The notes under the pieces were generated by a model that made no database searches, was not told the origin of the DNA, and worked only from the letters and a program-made list of their open reading frames with translations. From Gossypium raimondii (taxonomy: Eukaryota > Streptophyta > Magnoliopsida > Malvales > Malvaceae), in NCBI RefSeq assembly GCF_025698545.1, contig NC_068577.1, positions 992,001 to 1,056,000 of the forward strand: a stretch of DNA of 64,000 nt. Direction: 5' to 3'. Positions 1-14,164 of this stretch are shown here, piece after piece. Each line of letters opens with the position of its first letter. The stretch's first letter is position 1. Made by a program: the position numbers and the translations under genes.

Positions 1-54
1 CCACGTAAGATTGCTATTAGGGAGGTAACGGAGTTAACGATAGAGTTACCATTT

Positions 55-355
55 TTATAGTTTACCCTTTTCTTTTCTTTACTTAAAAAAAGAGCAAATT
101 AGTCTCTGAAAGTTGGATCAAAGAGCAAACATGTTCATCAATTTCTACTGTTAAAAACTAGTTTACTGACGAAATAACCAGACATTTACATGTATTGTGC
201 CAAGGGCTAATTTTTAACCGTAAAAGTAGATGAAAATTTTAATAAAACCCATTTGCCCTTTAATCTAATATACAGAGACTAATTTGCTCTTTTTTCAAGT
301 AGAATGGGTAAAATGTAATCGCACTCCTAATACAAGGATTATCATAGTAATTTTA
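55..355. repeat. MITE family A, copy 1 (degraded)
   Basis: Diverged copy of the palindromic family best seen at 8707-9067. It carries the family's phrases 'agagcaaattagtc', 'tcaaagagcaaac', 'tactgttaaaaact' and the right-end phrase 'tacaaggattatcatagtaa'. The left end is uncertain. It codes for nothing. Confidence 0.55.
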
Positions 356-365
356 TCAAAATTTC

Positions 366-618
366 GGTAGCTAATTTATTTTTGGTCAAAAGTAATACAT
401 AAACTATCATTTTTGTCTTATTTACTTTTCCTCTAAAAATACAATACCAGCTAATAAGAACTCACACCAGTTTTTAACAATAGAATTGAATGAAATTTTT
501 AATAGAAATGACCATTTTTTTATCTAACGAATAGGGATTAATTTAACTATTTCTTGAATAAAAGGGATAAAATATAATTTAACTGATAATATAGGACCTT
601 CATGGTAGTTTTACCCAT
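366..618. repeat. MITE family A, copy 2 (degraded)
   Basis: A second, more worn copy directly after the first. It ends in the family terminus 'ggaccttcatggtagtttta'. Its left half is poorly preserved, so the start is approximate. Confidence 0.45.
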
Positions 619-737
619 ATTCAATTTTTTTTTTCACACTTGATATATGATCTTACATTTTATCAACTTATCAAGTCCTTGTTGCTTCCCAACACTTTAG
701 GCTTTCCTTTTCATCACCCAACTTTTTCCCCCCTGTA

Positions 738-810
738 CACGTGGGCCATCCTTGTTGATCACCTCATGAAATTTCAGCCGTCCATTGAATGCTGCCATCT
801 TCTATATATG
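738..810 (+). promoter_or_regulatory. Putative NPF7.3-like promoter elements (G-box and TATA)
   Basis: A perfect G-box CACGTG lies at 738-743 in the context ACACGTGGGC, the core bound by bZIP/ABF-type factors. A TATA-like CTATATATG lies at 802-810, about 170 bases before the first ATG at 981. Spacing fits a core promoter with a leader of roughly 140 bases. This is motif evidence only. Confidence 0.4.
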
Positions 811-980
811 CCCTATCAACCATGTCTCCAATAACCCATTGCTTCAAACTGTTCTTTCTTCTTAACTATCCAAAGCTTTTCCTCTTCTTCTCTTCATTTC
901 CATCATCATTTTGATCTAGAGAGAGCACCCAATAACATACTATCAGTAGTTTTCTTTTCTGTGAGGTTGCAACCATATCG

Positions 981-1788
981 ATGGCTTGTCTAAATTATAT
1001 TTGCAAAGAGGTTGGTCATTTTTCTTCTTTTCTTTTGAAGAAAATTCATCATCGTCAAGCTGGTGTGATGAATGAGTACTTTTAGCATCAAGCAAGCAAG
1101 CATTTCATGAGAGAAAGCTTCTGCTAATAATAGTTTCCCTTTTACATCATTTGACATAGCTATAAACTGTGTAAAAGCTGTTTAATCGTTAAATGTAATA
1201 GCTAAATTATATAAACTAAGGACTAAAAATAGTAAATATTTGAAGTTTATATTTTTCATGAAGGACTATATATGATGAAACAGGTGAGTGATGAAAAAAA
1301 GATGACAAAGGAAGAAGAGGATTACACCTTAGATGGAACTGTGGACCGACATGGTCAACCTGCTATTCGGTCCAAAACTGGAACTTGGTTTTCTGGGATT
1401 TTACTACTTGGTAAATTATTCTCCATGCTTTTATCTCTTTTTCAATTTAGTCCCCTAACATTGTTTTGTGTTTTCCAAAATACACGTAAATTTAGTTGCG
1501 AAAATGACATGACATCACATATCTATCTATTAAAATTATATCCTTTACTAAATTTGATTTCACGACTCAATTTTTTATAATTTTATTTTTAATACCCTAA
1601 TAATTTACAATTTTATTTATTTTAATCTAAAATAGACAAAAGTAATTATAATAATATATGAATTTTAAACTTATTAAAGTTCACTTTCTTTTGAAGATAA
1701 CCCGTGTTGTAACACATGCAAAACATTTTCTAATTTTTAACAGAAGACAAAGTGAACTTGAACACGTTATTTGCACCTCTTAATTGTT

Positions 1789-1825
<37 letters not shown>

Positions 1826-3827
1826 AAGTTGAAGTAACTTTCTTTTCTTTTATTTCCCTTCTATAGAATTCCTTCAATTCATTAATTAAAAAGTATTTAT
1901 GTATGTATTTGATCAGTGAATCAAGGGCTGGCAACATTGGCATTCTTTGGGGTAGGTGTCAACTTAGTGTTGTTCTTGACCAGGGTGCTCGGCCAAGACA
2001 ACGCCGAGGCCGCAAACAGCGTCAGCAAATGGACTGGAACCGTCTACATTTTCTCTTTACTCGGTGCCTTCCTTAGTGATTCTTATTGGGGAAGGTACAA
2101 AACTTGTGCCATTTTCCAAGCCATCTTTGTTGTTGTAAGTTGCAAACCAATATCTTTTTAGGTAAAAGTATCATGAAAGCCTCGCTATTAAGAGTTAGAT
2201 TATATTTTATTTCTTTGATATAACGTACAAAAATTAATTATCTGTTTTTAAGTCATTGTATAAAGATTTCCATGATACTTCAACCACTGTTTTTCTCATT
2301 AAAACTTTCATTTCTTTCTCCTTAATTGATCCAACTTTGTTGTTAATACAGGGTTTGGTGTTGCTATCAATTTCGAGCTCGGCATTTTTGCTCTATCCCA
2401 AAGGTTGTGGTGATGAAGAAACACCATGTGGAACTCACTCCACTTTCCACATTGTGTTCTTTTATTTAGCCATATATATGGTAGCCCTTGGAAATGGTGG
2501 TTACCAACCTACGATTGCTACATTTGGGGCTGATCAATTTGATGAGGAAGATCCTAAAGAAGGGCACTCCAAAATTGCCTTCTTTAGCTTCTTTTATTTG
2601 GCTTTGAACCTTGGGTCACTCTTTTCCAATACTATATTGGGTTATTTTGAGGATCAAGGAATGTGGACGCTTGGATTTTGGGCATCAGCTGGCTCTGCTT
2701 TTGTGGCATTGGTCTTGTTTTTGATTGGGACACCAAGGTACAGGCATTTCAAGCCTCAGGGCAACCCTCTTTCGAGGTTTTGTCAAGTGTTGGTTGCTGC
2801 GATAAGAAAATGGAAGGTTGGGATAATGCCTGGAGATGACCATTTGTTCGAAACAGACAAGAACGAATCCGCTATTAAGGGTGATAGAAGGATACTCCAC
2901 ACGGAAGGGTTCCGATTTTTGGACAGAGCTGCGATTATGACACCAAATGATTATGCTACCGACGAAGAAAAAAACACAAGGGGTCGGAATCCGTGGCGTC
3001 TATGCACCATAACACAAGTTGAGGAAGTGAAATGCATATTGAGATTGCTCCCAATTTGGCTATGCACCATACTTTACTCTGTTGTGTTCACTCAAATGGC
3101 ATCTCTCTTCGTAGAACAAGGAGACGCCATGAAAACGACCGTCTCAAACTTCGACATCCCAGCGGCAAGCATGTCTAGCTTCGACATACTCAGCGTAGCG
3201 ACGTTCATATTCATTTACCGACGAATCCTTGACCCCATCATTGCTAGAATAAAAACAAACCCTAAGGGCCTCACCGAGCTTCAAAGAATGGGGATCGGTC
3301 TCGTTATAGCTATACTAGCCATGGTGGCAGCAGGAGTTGTCGAGGTTTTCCGATTGAAATACGCGAACAAAGATTGCCCAAACTGCAACAACGCGAGCTC
3401 GTTGAGTATATTTTGGCAAATCCCTCAATACATGCTCATAGGAGCATCAGAAGTATTCATGTATGTTGGTCAATTAGAGTTCTTTAATGGACAAGCACCT
3501 GATGGGTTAAAGAGCTTTGGTAGTGCACTTTGCATGACATCCATATCATTGGGAAATTATGTGAGTAGCTTGTTAGTGACCATGGTTATGAAAATTTCTA
3601 CAAGAGATAATATGCCTGGATGGATCCCTGGTAACCTCAACAAAGGCCGTTTGGACCTGTTTTATTTCTTACTGGCGGCCTTGACGACGGCTGATCTCAT
3701 GATCTACATAATCTGTGCCAAGTGGTATAAGTGTATCAAGTTCGATGGAAGGACTAATGGAGATGATGATGATAATAAAAAGTCTCGACCTGTGACAGTG
3801 GCAGCACAAGCAGAGTTTAGAGTGTAA
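981..3827 (+). CDS. NPF7.3: NPF7.3/NRT1.5-like proton-coupled nitrate/potassium transporter
   Basis: Four exons: 981-1010, 1284-1410, 1917-2134 and 2352-3827, all GT-AG and in frame, giving 616 aa. The first exon is only 10 codons (MACLNYICKE). It matches the short N-terminus of NRT1.5-type proteins, so I start there rather than at the ATG at 1272, which lies before the acceptor. The protein is an MFS-fold NPF (NRT1/PTR) carrier with about 12 membrane spans. Recognisable blocks are NQGLATLAFFGVGVNLVLFL in TM1, FLSDSYWGRYKT, GADQFDEE, FFSFFYLALNLGSLFSN, PIWLCTILYSVVFTQ and IPQYMLIGASEVF. Known relatives load nitrate and K+ into root xylem at the plasma membrane. The ExxER proton-coupling motif usual in TM1 of NPF proteins is absent, as in NRT1.5. 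NPF7.2 (NRT1.8) is the close alternative; exon 1 favours 7.3. Confidence 0.9.
1794..1819. repeat. (TA)n microsatellite
   Basis: About 13 TA units in the intron between coding exons 2 and 3 of the NPF7.3-like gene. Probably length-variable; no role visible. Confidence 0.8.
2161..2216. repeat. MITE family A terminal fragment in NPF intron 3
   Basis: Begins GGTAAAAGTATCATGAAAGC and continues into 'gttagattatattttatttc', matching the left terminus of the family. Only one terminus is present, so this is a broken end or an internally deleted copy. Confidence 0.5.
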
Positions 3828-6029
3828 GATTGTATCACCGAAAACGCCATTGCCAATGGTGTGAATGTGAGATAAATAAAGAAAGAAACCAAGGGGCGCT
3901 TCAGCAATGAAACTAGGAAGAGAAATTAATGCCATAGGATTGATGGCAGTTTTCGTCTTTTGTCTATGTGGAGCTAAGCACTGAGGTGTTGATTAAAAAT
4001 TAGTCAATTAATTAAAGAAAATTAAGTTCATTTATTTGATCTACTCTATATATCCATTTACTGTGATATAAAACTGTCCTGTAATTTTTCAAAGTATCTA
4101 AATAGTCATAATAAATATATATATTTCCTAGCAAACTAAATTTTATCAACTTTTGGGGACGAAAGTAACAATTTCTCATTTTAAGGGGATCAAGGGTCTT
4201 GCCGACTCTTCTTTTCGTATCTAAATTCAAATTTAAATTTTGAAGATAATATTATTAAGAGGGATAGTTGCCTTATTTACAATTTACATATGATCTAACC
4301 GAAAATTTTATCACACTAATAACGGGTTAGTGAAATGATAAAATTTTAATAAAAATTAAAATTTAATGTATATTGTAAATGGTATAATTTTAATATTTAT
4401 CCTTAAAAATAATTATAAAATTGTTTAAGTACAATAGTAAAAATTAATGGAATACAAAAATAAGGCTAACATGAGGGATATTTTCGTCTTAAAATTGTAG
4501 CATTAAGGGTAGTTTCGGAAGATAGAGCAAAAGTAGTTTTGGACCCGTAGGGCCTAGTGGGAAAAAAATTGACCCAAGAAGCTCCCACCAAGCCGCTGAG
4601 CTTTACAAACAACTCCCCAAAGGAGAGCTTGATGAAGTCATAGCATATATGTTTATTATTGTTATTTAACGAGTATGGGTTCAAACTTACAAAATGCGGA
4701 TATTTATGTCATCTTGGTAAGTGATTGTATGTCATACATAGTCGGATTCAACGAGATGTTTTCATTTTACGAACCCATCGTCTCAAATATTTGGGATTTT
4801 GTCAAAGTTGAGAGGTAAAATCTTGAACCGAAACAATACTTATCTATTCAAGAATCCATTTAAGTTGCAATGTGTGACATTTTAAAGACTTCTTCATAGT
4901 GAATCAACCTCCCCTCAACAAAATGATATACTATACAAGTTTTAGTGGTGTTAGCAACTTTTCATAACATTTAATTATTGAAATATCACAAATATCAGAG
5001 TAAAATACATAAAAACCTTAGAGACATAACAATTTTTTGAACCTTCAGCTTTACAAAAAATCATTTTAGCCCTTCATTTAATTTTTTACATCTTTAACCT
5101 TTAAACTTACATTTTTTTTATCAAATCACCCTAAAATGAATGAAAAATTTAACGCTTTATAACATTGCTAACGTGACATATACATGGATTGCCACATGAA
5201 TGACATATCAACATTTAATTAATTTTTTTAAAATTTAAAAATCATTAAAATGAGAAGTTGGTTTTGGTTGTATTTTACTTTTTGTTACAATAAATTAATA
5301 ACATCAATTGCTTGTGTCCACAATCAAACCCATATCTTAAAAAACAATGCTGTTGCCCAAAGGAGAAAATAATATACGTCTACCAGAACCGGCGGATGGA
5401 ACAGATCCAATCCCATCAATTTGTCAACTTTAGGGGACAAGAAATTATAAACTCTTCGTTGAATTTGTGGAATGAGTCAATCCAGTGTTAATTTAATTAT
5501 GAAATTATAAGAATATCATTTCGTATTTAAAATAAGTTATGTTTTTTAAGAAAATTTTAATCTTTTTAATTTAAAAAATATATATATATATATACATGTG
5601 ATCAGATTTGAACCCGTTGATTAAATTGGTAAAATCTTAAATTTATCACTCAATCAAAGCTTCATTTTAATTATTTTATACACTTCTAATGTTCGCAATT
5701 TATTATCCTCGTCAATTGTATATCTATGCTAAACAAACTATCGGCTATTAACTAACTAAACTAAGAAAGGAAAAAACTCTAAACCTAAAAATTGTGAAGA
5801 GAATAAAAGAGAAGCTAAAAAGATGATAAAAAGTTTCTCCTTTATGTTTGACATCAAAAATGCCTCTAATACATTCAAATTACAACCCTAAAGTTTGAAA
5901 AAAATTTGCTCTTGTAGTGTATGGTGTTGGACGCAAAATTATCTCTGAAGTATATTTCACCTCGTTTGACTATAATGGGTGTCATGACATCTTCGACGGT
6001 GGCATAATATAGGCTTTGAGGGTTCTCGA

Positions 6030-6236
6030 TGTCGCGACACAAATTAGATGGTGTCGCGACGTCCTCAGTAGTGGCCCTGGCTCCTTCACTTCAACCGTTT
6101 GTAATGGAGTCGCGACTTTGGGCTCAGTGTTGCGGCACAACATACCTAGTGTCGCGACATCCTCAGCAGACTACTCCAGGTTGATTTCTTGTTGAAGTTT
6201 TCTCCCTTGAGGTGATGGAGGCTCAGTGTTGCGACA
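6030..6236. repeat. Cluster of TGTCGCGACA-type palindromes
   Basis: The 10-base palindrome TGTCGCGACA occurs at 6030-6039 and 6150-6159. Close variants lie at 6052-6061 (one base off) and 6108-6117 (AGTCGCGACT), with weaker forms near 6128 and 6229. The surrounding 250 bases are more GC-rich than their neighbours. A related 'gtcgcgatg...catcacgacatg' stretch lies inside the solo LTR near 60511-60570, so this may be a remnant of LTR-derived sequence. Confidence 0.5.
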
Positions 6237-6257
6237 TCTTGGCATTAGTGTCACGAC

Positions 6258-7385
6258 TAGGGTGAGTGTTTGATCGAATTGAGTCGAATTGACTAAAAAA
6301 TATTTGAGCTAATCAAGTTGAAGGGTCATATTTTATCATCTTAACTCGATTTGAAATTTTCTCGAATCAAGTCGAGTGAAATGAAAATTGAGTTGAGACG
6401 AATAGAGTGAAATTGTTCGAGTTAAATTTTCAAAAATAAACATGTCAAATTAAAATATTGTTACAAGATAATTGGTTTAGTTGCATTTTATTTGAATTGA
6501 GAGAATAACAAAAAAAATCTGACTTTACTTTTTTTTGTTTCCGAAGTAACTCTCATTAACTAGTATTATTTTGATATGAACTTTTAGAAGGAATTTATCA
6601 AATTGCTTCGATCTAAAATCATCCCCTTTATATGATCGCCTATACGGATCTACTAGGTATATAGACTTTAATTTCATACATCTGTTCGGTACCAGTCCAC
6701 TTACTATAATTTATTTAACCCTATACCATGTTTACGTATGCATAAGAAGGGCTTTTTCATTTATGTTCGGTTCGGGGAAGCTAGATGTTATATAATATTC
6801 TACTAAATAGGTATCCATGACATCTAAGTCTTGAAAAAAATAGATAAGATTTGGTCTTGGCCCCATCGAATCTAAAAATTCTTAATTTTTTGAACATACA
6901 AAGACAAAGAAGCCATTGCAATTTTCGGAAATACTAGACCTACTAAAGGCACAAAAATAGAAGGAATGCTGCTAAAAGTTGTCATAAAATGAGTCTATAT
7001 TAGAGCACATAAATTTGAAAATATGAAGTAAAATAAAAAAAAATTTTAGCATGATAAACTTGAATCATTAATTAACTTATTTAGATCTCAAAATTATTAT
7101 TCTATTTTTTAATGTTTTAACTTTCTTTATATATTTTTAGAATTTTATAAATATTTTTAAAATTTAAAAAATTTAATTTTGCTTGAGAGATACCAATTTA
7201 CTCATTTTCAAACTTGATAGGGACAAAAAGATATTTACACCAATCTATTATTCAAATTATAAAATCCAACTCGAAACTCGAATAATTCGAATAACTCGAT
7301 TCGATTAACTTGAAATTCAAATTTTTTTCGATTCTTTTCAAATCAAATCGAATTTTACTCGAGCTTAATCACGACACCCACATCA
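6258..7385. repeat. Foldback-type repeat with diverged inverted ends
   Basis: The left end reads 'gtgtttgatcgaattgagtcgaattgac'-like sequence. The right end, read on the other strand, gives 'ggtgtcgtgattaagctcgagtaaaattcg' and then 'aagttaatcgaatcgag'. The ends are rich in the repeated word TCGA(A/G)T and are imperfectly complementary. No protein is encoded. Likely an old non-autonomous DNA element; boundaries are approximate. Confidence 0.35.
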
Positions 7386-7568
7386 AATACAGTTTTCCTA
7401 CACAAATTCAAATATCCCAATAGCACCATTTTGTGAATTTAAGTTTCAAAAAAGTTAAAATTAAAAATAAATTTCATTAATACTAAAAACTAAAAATAGA
7501 AAAAAAGTAGAGAAAAGAGATTAATGTAGAGAGTCTAGGGTTTGGAAAGTGAATGCAACAATCGCCTT

Positions 7569-7576
7569 GGCGGGAA
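7569..7576 (-). promoter_or_regulatory. E2F-type site upstream of MSI1
   Basis: GGCGGGAA on this strand is TTCCCGCC on the other, a good match to the E2F consensus TTSSCGSS. It lies about 100 bases before the MSI1 start codon. MSI1-type histone-chaperone genes are known to be E2F-regulated in plants, so a role is plausible but not shown here. Confidence 0.5.
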
Positions 7577-7595
7577 CCGGGGAAAAAAGATATAA

Positions 7596-9857
<2,262 letters not shown>

Positions 9858-10724
9858 ATCTACTTTTTTTCCCCCTTTGAGGGGAGAAGAACCTAATTTG
9901 GGTTAGCCTGGGAGGTTGACAAAATTTAGGAGTAAATTTAGTTATGTTTTATAGCCTTGCTCTCAACTCTTTTATTCCCTGAGTGAATTGGTGTTTGATC
10001 CCATGTCCTTAACTGTACTGATATTAAAATACATGTATTGTATTTCACGATTTATTAGCATATCCTCTTTCACCTAGATGATTTTTTTGGTGAAAATACC
10101 TCTTTGGCCCCTTTTAATTTTGATGTTGAACAAATTGATCCCTCTCAAAAAAGAAAATCAGAACAATTTAGTTTGTCAATATTTAAAGTGAGTAACTAAG
10201 GATAATAGTCCTAAGTGTTAATGATTTTTGTCCATTGCCCATTGTACATATTTTTATTTGTATAATAAGAAGTTCATCTTTACAAAGTTTATCCATTTTG
10301 TCAATTTGGTCTGATTTAACAAATTTAGCATAATATTTATATATTTTGTCAACATTCACATAAATATTGAGGTTAAGTTTATTGTTATATCAATCTAATT
10401 ATGTATAATTTTTTACCAAAAAAATATGTATAATTGATGGAGAACATTAACACATGATTAATTATTTTAGTTCATTTTCTAAACTGATAAGGATTAAATA
10501 GTTTTAATTTTTTAGGGACCAATTTGTTCAACATCGAAATAGAAAGAGATAATAGAGTTGTTTTTAACAGTAATTTTTCATATTATCTAAATAAAATCAA
10601 AATTTAATGAAAAAAGCCACAGTTATGAATCATTACATGGAAAGAACTCTTTGTTTGATGATTATGAATTAGAAAGAGAAGCAGAGGAGATAACGAAATC
10701 ATGTCTCTACTGCTTTGAATGGTT

Positions 10725-10758
<34 letters not shown>

Positions 10759-10807
10759 TCACAAATTGGGATGCCCTAAAGAATCAAAGATGAAATGGTT
10801 GTTTAAA
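9858..10807. other. Intergenic region between convergent MSI1 and PILS genes
   Basis: Holds the 3' untranslated regions of two genes that point at each other. The sequence is AT-rich, with a (TA)n run of about 13 units at 10729-10755. No further gene is seen. Confidence 0.6.
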
Positions 10808-13800
10808 TTAAGTAACAAGCCATATGTAGAAGGCTGTCCAGAGTGTAAGAGAGAATGCTGCTACAACATAACTCCATAGCATTAGCACTGAAAACTCACT
10901 CTCTCCTGTTCCTAACATCTGGAGAATGGTTCCTGCAACAACATATACTCTTTAAGCATTAGCTACCCATATGCATGTATGGTAAAAGTATTATGGAGGT
11001 CTTTGTACTAGGAGTCTGATTGCATTTTACCTTTTTTATTAAAACAATGAGCAACTTAGCCCCTCTACGTTAGATCAAAGAGCAATTTGTTTCTACTATT
11101 AAAAACTATTGTGGTTAACGGAATAATCAAACTGCTACACGTGATGTGTCACGTGCACCTTATGTTGACGTTCAAGAACCAATTTGAAACAATAGAAATA
11201 GATAAAATTTGAAACATAAGAATCACTTTGCTATTTAATCTAATGTATAAGGACTTATTTGTTATTTTTTAGTAAAGGGAGTAAAATACCATCCAAGTGC
11301 TTTATGATACTTTTAGCATGTATGTGTAGTAAGTACCTATGTTCATGGCTGGTGGAATGGCATACTGCAGCAAGAGAGTGAACTGATACAAGGAATAAGA
11401 CCCCACCAAGCCTAAATGCATTGCAGCTTTAACAACAACAATGCCACTTGCAGGCAACAAAATGTTCCTTATTATAAGAATCCCTACAATGAGGGATGTT
11501 TTCACTCCTGACCCTTTCAACCCTGTACAATGTCATGTTATCTGAATTAGACCGGATTGATTATGAATTAATTAAGATATTAATTTAAAGAAAAGTTTTA
11601 GATTAATTGATTTATGAATTAGTACGGGCTAATTAAACTAATTTTTAATATATACATTTTTATAATATTTTTAATAATTTATTTAATTAAATCATTTAGA
11701 TCAATTAAACTGTCAAACTGATAATTTGATTAATAATATGTTACCCAGCAGATGGTTAAACCTTTTTTTTTAAAGCAATTTACCTTTAAGAAGATTTGCT
11801 CCCACTATCAATGTCATGGATGGGATTCCTGCCTCTCTGCATATCATGAATACATGATTAAATTACTTATCGGGTCCCTGTACTATAGAATAAAGAGCAA
11901 ATTAATCCCTTTGCTACAGATGTAAAGCAATTTACTGTGCACATTTCAAGTAAATAAGTAAAATTTTAAACCACCTTAAAAAAAATGCTGGTTTATTAAA
12001 GGATGAATTTGCTAGTTGCTACTATTCCTATAGCACAGGAACCTTGCCAAGTAGTTTAATGGGTTAATATAACTTTTTAGTTCCTAAACTTGGCAGTTAG
12101 GTCTTTTTTGGTATCTAAACTTAGCAACTAATTCATTTTGGTCCTTGAGCTTGGATTCCATTAAGATTTCATGACATGGCACCCTGAGCTAGCTCCAATT
12201 TTAAAATTTTCAGACTATGGCGTGACACAATTTCAAAGTGTCATGTCATCAGATCTTGATAGAATTTAATTTCAATATCAAAACGGACTTAATTTACGAG
12301 TTCATGTACCAACAGGCAACATGAACCAAAAAGTACAGGTAAAAAGTGGGTAGATATAAATCAGTCTCAAGATAAGGAGCAAATAAGAGCATGTGTTAGG
12401 ATTTTTATATACTTACCCTATAAATTCAATGGAACTGTAGATGACATGAAAAGGGGCACTATCCACAACCAATGCCTTTCTAAATGGAGAGACTATTCCA
12501 ACAATAACCCCAACAATCTATAAAATCAAAGCACCAAAACATATCATTTAGTTTAAGCTCTAAAGTTACCTTCTATGGCATATGATTAACGAAGGCAGTG
12601 AACGCCTACCGCGGCGATTGTAGACGGTGCGAAAATCATCTTCAAGCTCTTGCTTCTAATAGTAGTCATAAAACATTGCTTCATCTTTCCAAAAGTTGAC
12701 ATCTAAGAACAATTCATGTGAAAAAAAATAGTATTTGAACAAAGCTTAAGCCTCAAGCAAAGCTTCGATTATCGTCAAATGCAGACACATATATTGTTCG
12801 ATAAGAGTGGAGATATTTGTATTCAATGGTGGAAATATACCCTTTGATTCCCTTCATCAGGTAAGTCAACATGATATATATTGTCCTCAGAGATACCGTG
12901 TGAAACAAGTAAAGGCTCTGCCAACGTCTCCGAGAGTATTTCCGCGTTTTCTTTAACTATGCTGTTTGCAGACGTCCGCATTATAGAATACAATATGGAC
13001 CAGACATAAATTGCTTGCATCTGTATGGTTAACAACAAAATTACAAGGTCGTTAGTATACGAATTACATTGGTTTCCTTTTCTTCTGTTTCGTATAATTT
13101 TCAATGACTTGTCATGCAAGAGATGGTTTATATAGTGTGTTCATGCAACAAGTTCTATGCTGTAAACCAAATTGACATGCAGCATAACAGCATTTCAAAG
13201 GTTAGATCGAGATCTTTTGACCCTCGAGACTTGTTCTGCCTTTTAGTTCAAGGCAAAAGGCATGTGCCCTCGAAAAAATATGGCATTGCATTCAAAAGGG
13301 AGAACAAAAAATATGCATTAGACACGAAATCGAGGCAGGCATTGAGAGACATCAAACATTTACTCACAAACATGTCTTATTATACATTTCTTCGTTTACA
13401 CATTCATGGAGCAAGAGTAGAACGGAGGATACCGCTAGTGAAAGCAAAGCATAAGACTCTCCATACGTAGAGCAGGTGGATGAATCTCCGAATGGACTAT
13501 TCGTTTCTTCGCAGAGAGCTGGTAGTATGATATTAAGCATGTTCCCCAAATTAGCTGTGAAAATATCAAACACATAAGCCTCGTATTCAAACTTCGGGTC
13601 AACAATGACAAAGATGCAAGTGAAAAACATGGTGGAACACAATGTACTGAAGAAATCACGTTACCTGCAGACGAGCAAGCGATTACTAGTCCCTTTAGGC
13701 ATGGAGGAGTTTTTGTAATCTTTACAAGTATACAACCGAGTACCGAACCGATGATACATGAGATAAAGATGTTTACTGGCATAAACCACCTAAAAATGAT

Positions 13801-14164
13801 ATATTTGTCAAATGAATAGGATGATATACTTTGAATTCGTGTCATATACGCTGAAAATGAACATAAAACGAACTCACAAGGTCTCTAAAGTCTTGACCGT
13901 GCTCGTTTTGGCAATACTGCAACCGATCAGAGCAGGCAAAAAAACATAGAATACCAGCTGCTCATGTGAATTTGTTATCATTAGTCCTTTGTCTATACAA
14001 TATATATATATACACAAATTCAAACTTACATTATTCAAATGGTGCCTTGCATTTGGTCCCAAAAGATCAACACTTTCAGTTGCAAGGAACAAACCAATAG
14101 CAAGAACCAGTAGTACTTTTATAACTGGCATCACTGATGTAATGAACAAACTCAGTAACTCCAT
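10808..14164 (-). CDS. PILS: PIN-LIKES (PILS) auxin carrier family protein
   Basis: Ten exons in coding order: 14164-14030, 13957-13878, 13789-13665, 13554-13433, 13020-12841, 12702-12610, 12517-12417, 11836-11784, 11522-11337 and 10932-10808. All are GT-AG and in frame, giving 399 aa. The start ATG opens MELLSLFITSVMPVIKVLLV. The protein has two hydrophobic halves (about five spans each) around a hydrophilic loop (VKENAEILSETLAEPLLVS), as in the membrane-transport (auxin efflux carrier) family. Diagnostic blocks are LVFYVFLPALIG, WFMPVN, GLVIACSSAGNLGNM, FAPSTIAA, GANLLKGLKGSG and LLLQYAIPPAMNIGT. Known PILS proteins sit in the ER membrane and set intracellular auxin levels. The short linker and motifs resemble the PILS1/3/4 group; the exact paralog is uncertain. 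A MITE fills most of the last intron. Confidence 0.93.
10981..11315. repeat. MITE family A, copy 5, filling the last PILS intron
   Basis: Begins GGTAAAAGTATTATGGAGGT and ends in the complementary 'atgatactttta'. Flanked by the direct repeat gcatgtat (10973-10980 and 11316-11323). The host intron is 10933-11336 (404 bases), so the insert makes up about 83% of it. Confidence 0.8.
12050..12350. repeat. Second MITE-like repeat in a PILS intron
   Basis: Lies in the intron between the exons at 12417-12517 and 11784-11836. 'ttagttcctaaacttggcagttaggtc' at the left is answered on the other strand by 'ttggttcatgttgcctgttggtac' and 'tttgatattgaaattaaattc' at the right. The ends are imperfect inverted repeats. 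Non-coding; boundaries approximate. Confidence 0.4.

Larger units (their letters stand above)
3828..7500. other. Intergenic region, NPF7.3-like to MSI1
   Basis: AT-rich sequence with no credible gene. The short open frames are not conserved-looking. It holds a short (TA)n run near 5578-5595, a cluster of CpG-rich palindromes at 6030-6236 and a foldback-type repeat at about 6258-7385, listed separately. Confidence 0.6.

Noticed and set aside
13114-13470. Plus-strand 118-codon frame across PILS exons
   Set aside because: It is antisense to coding exons and introns of the PILS gene and resembles no protein.
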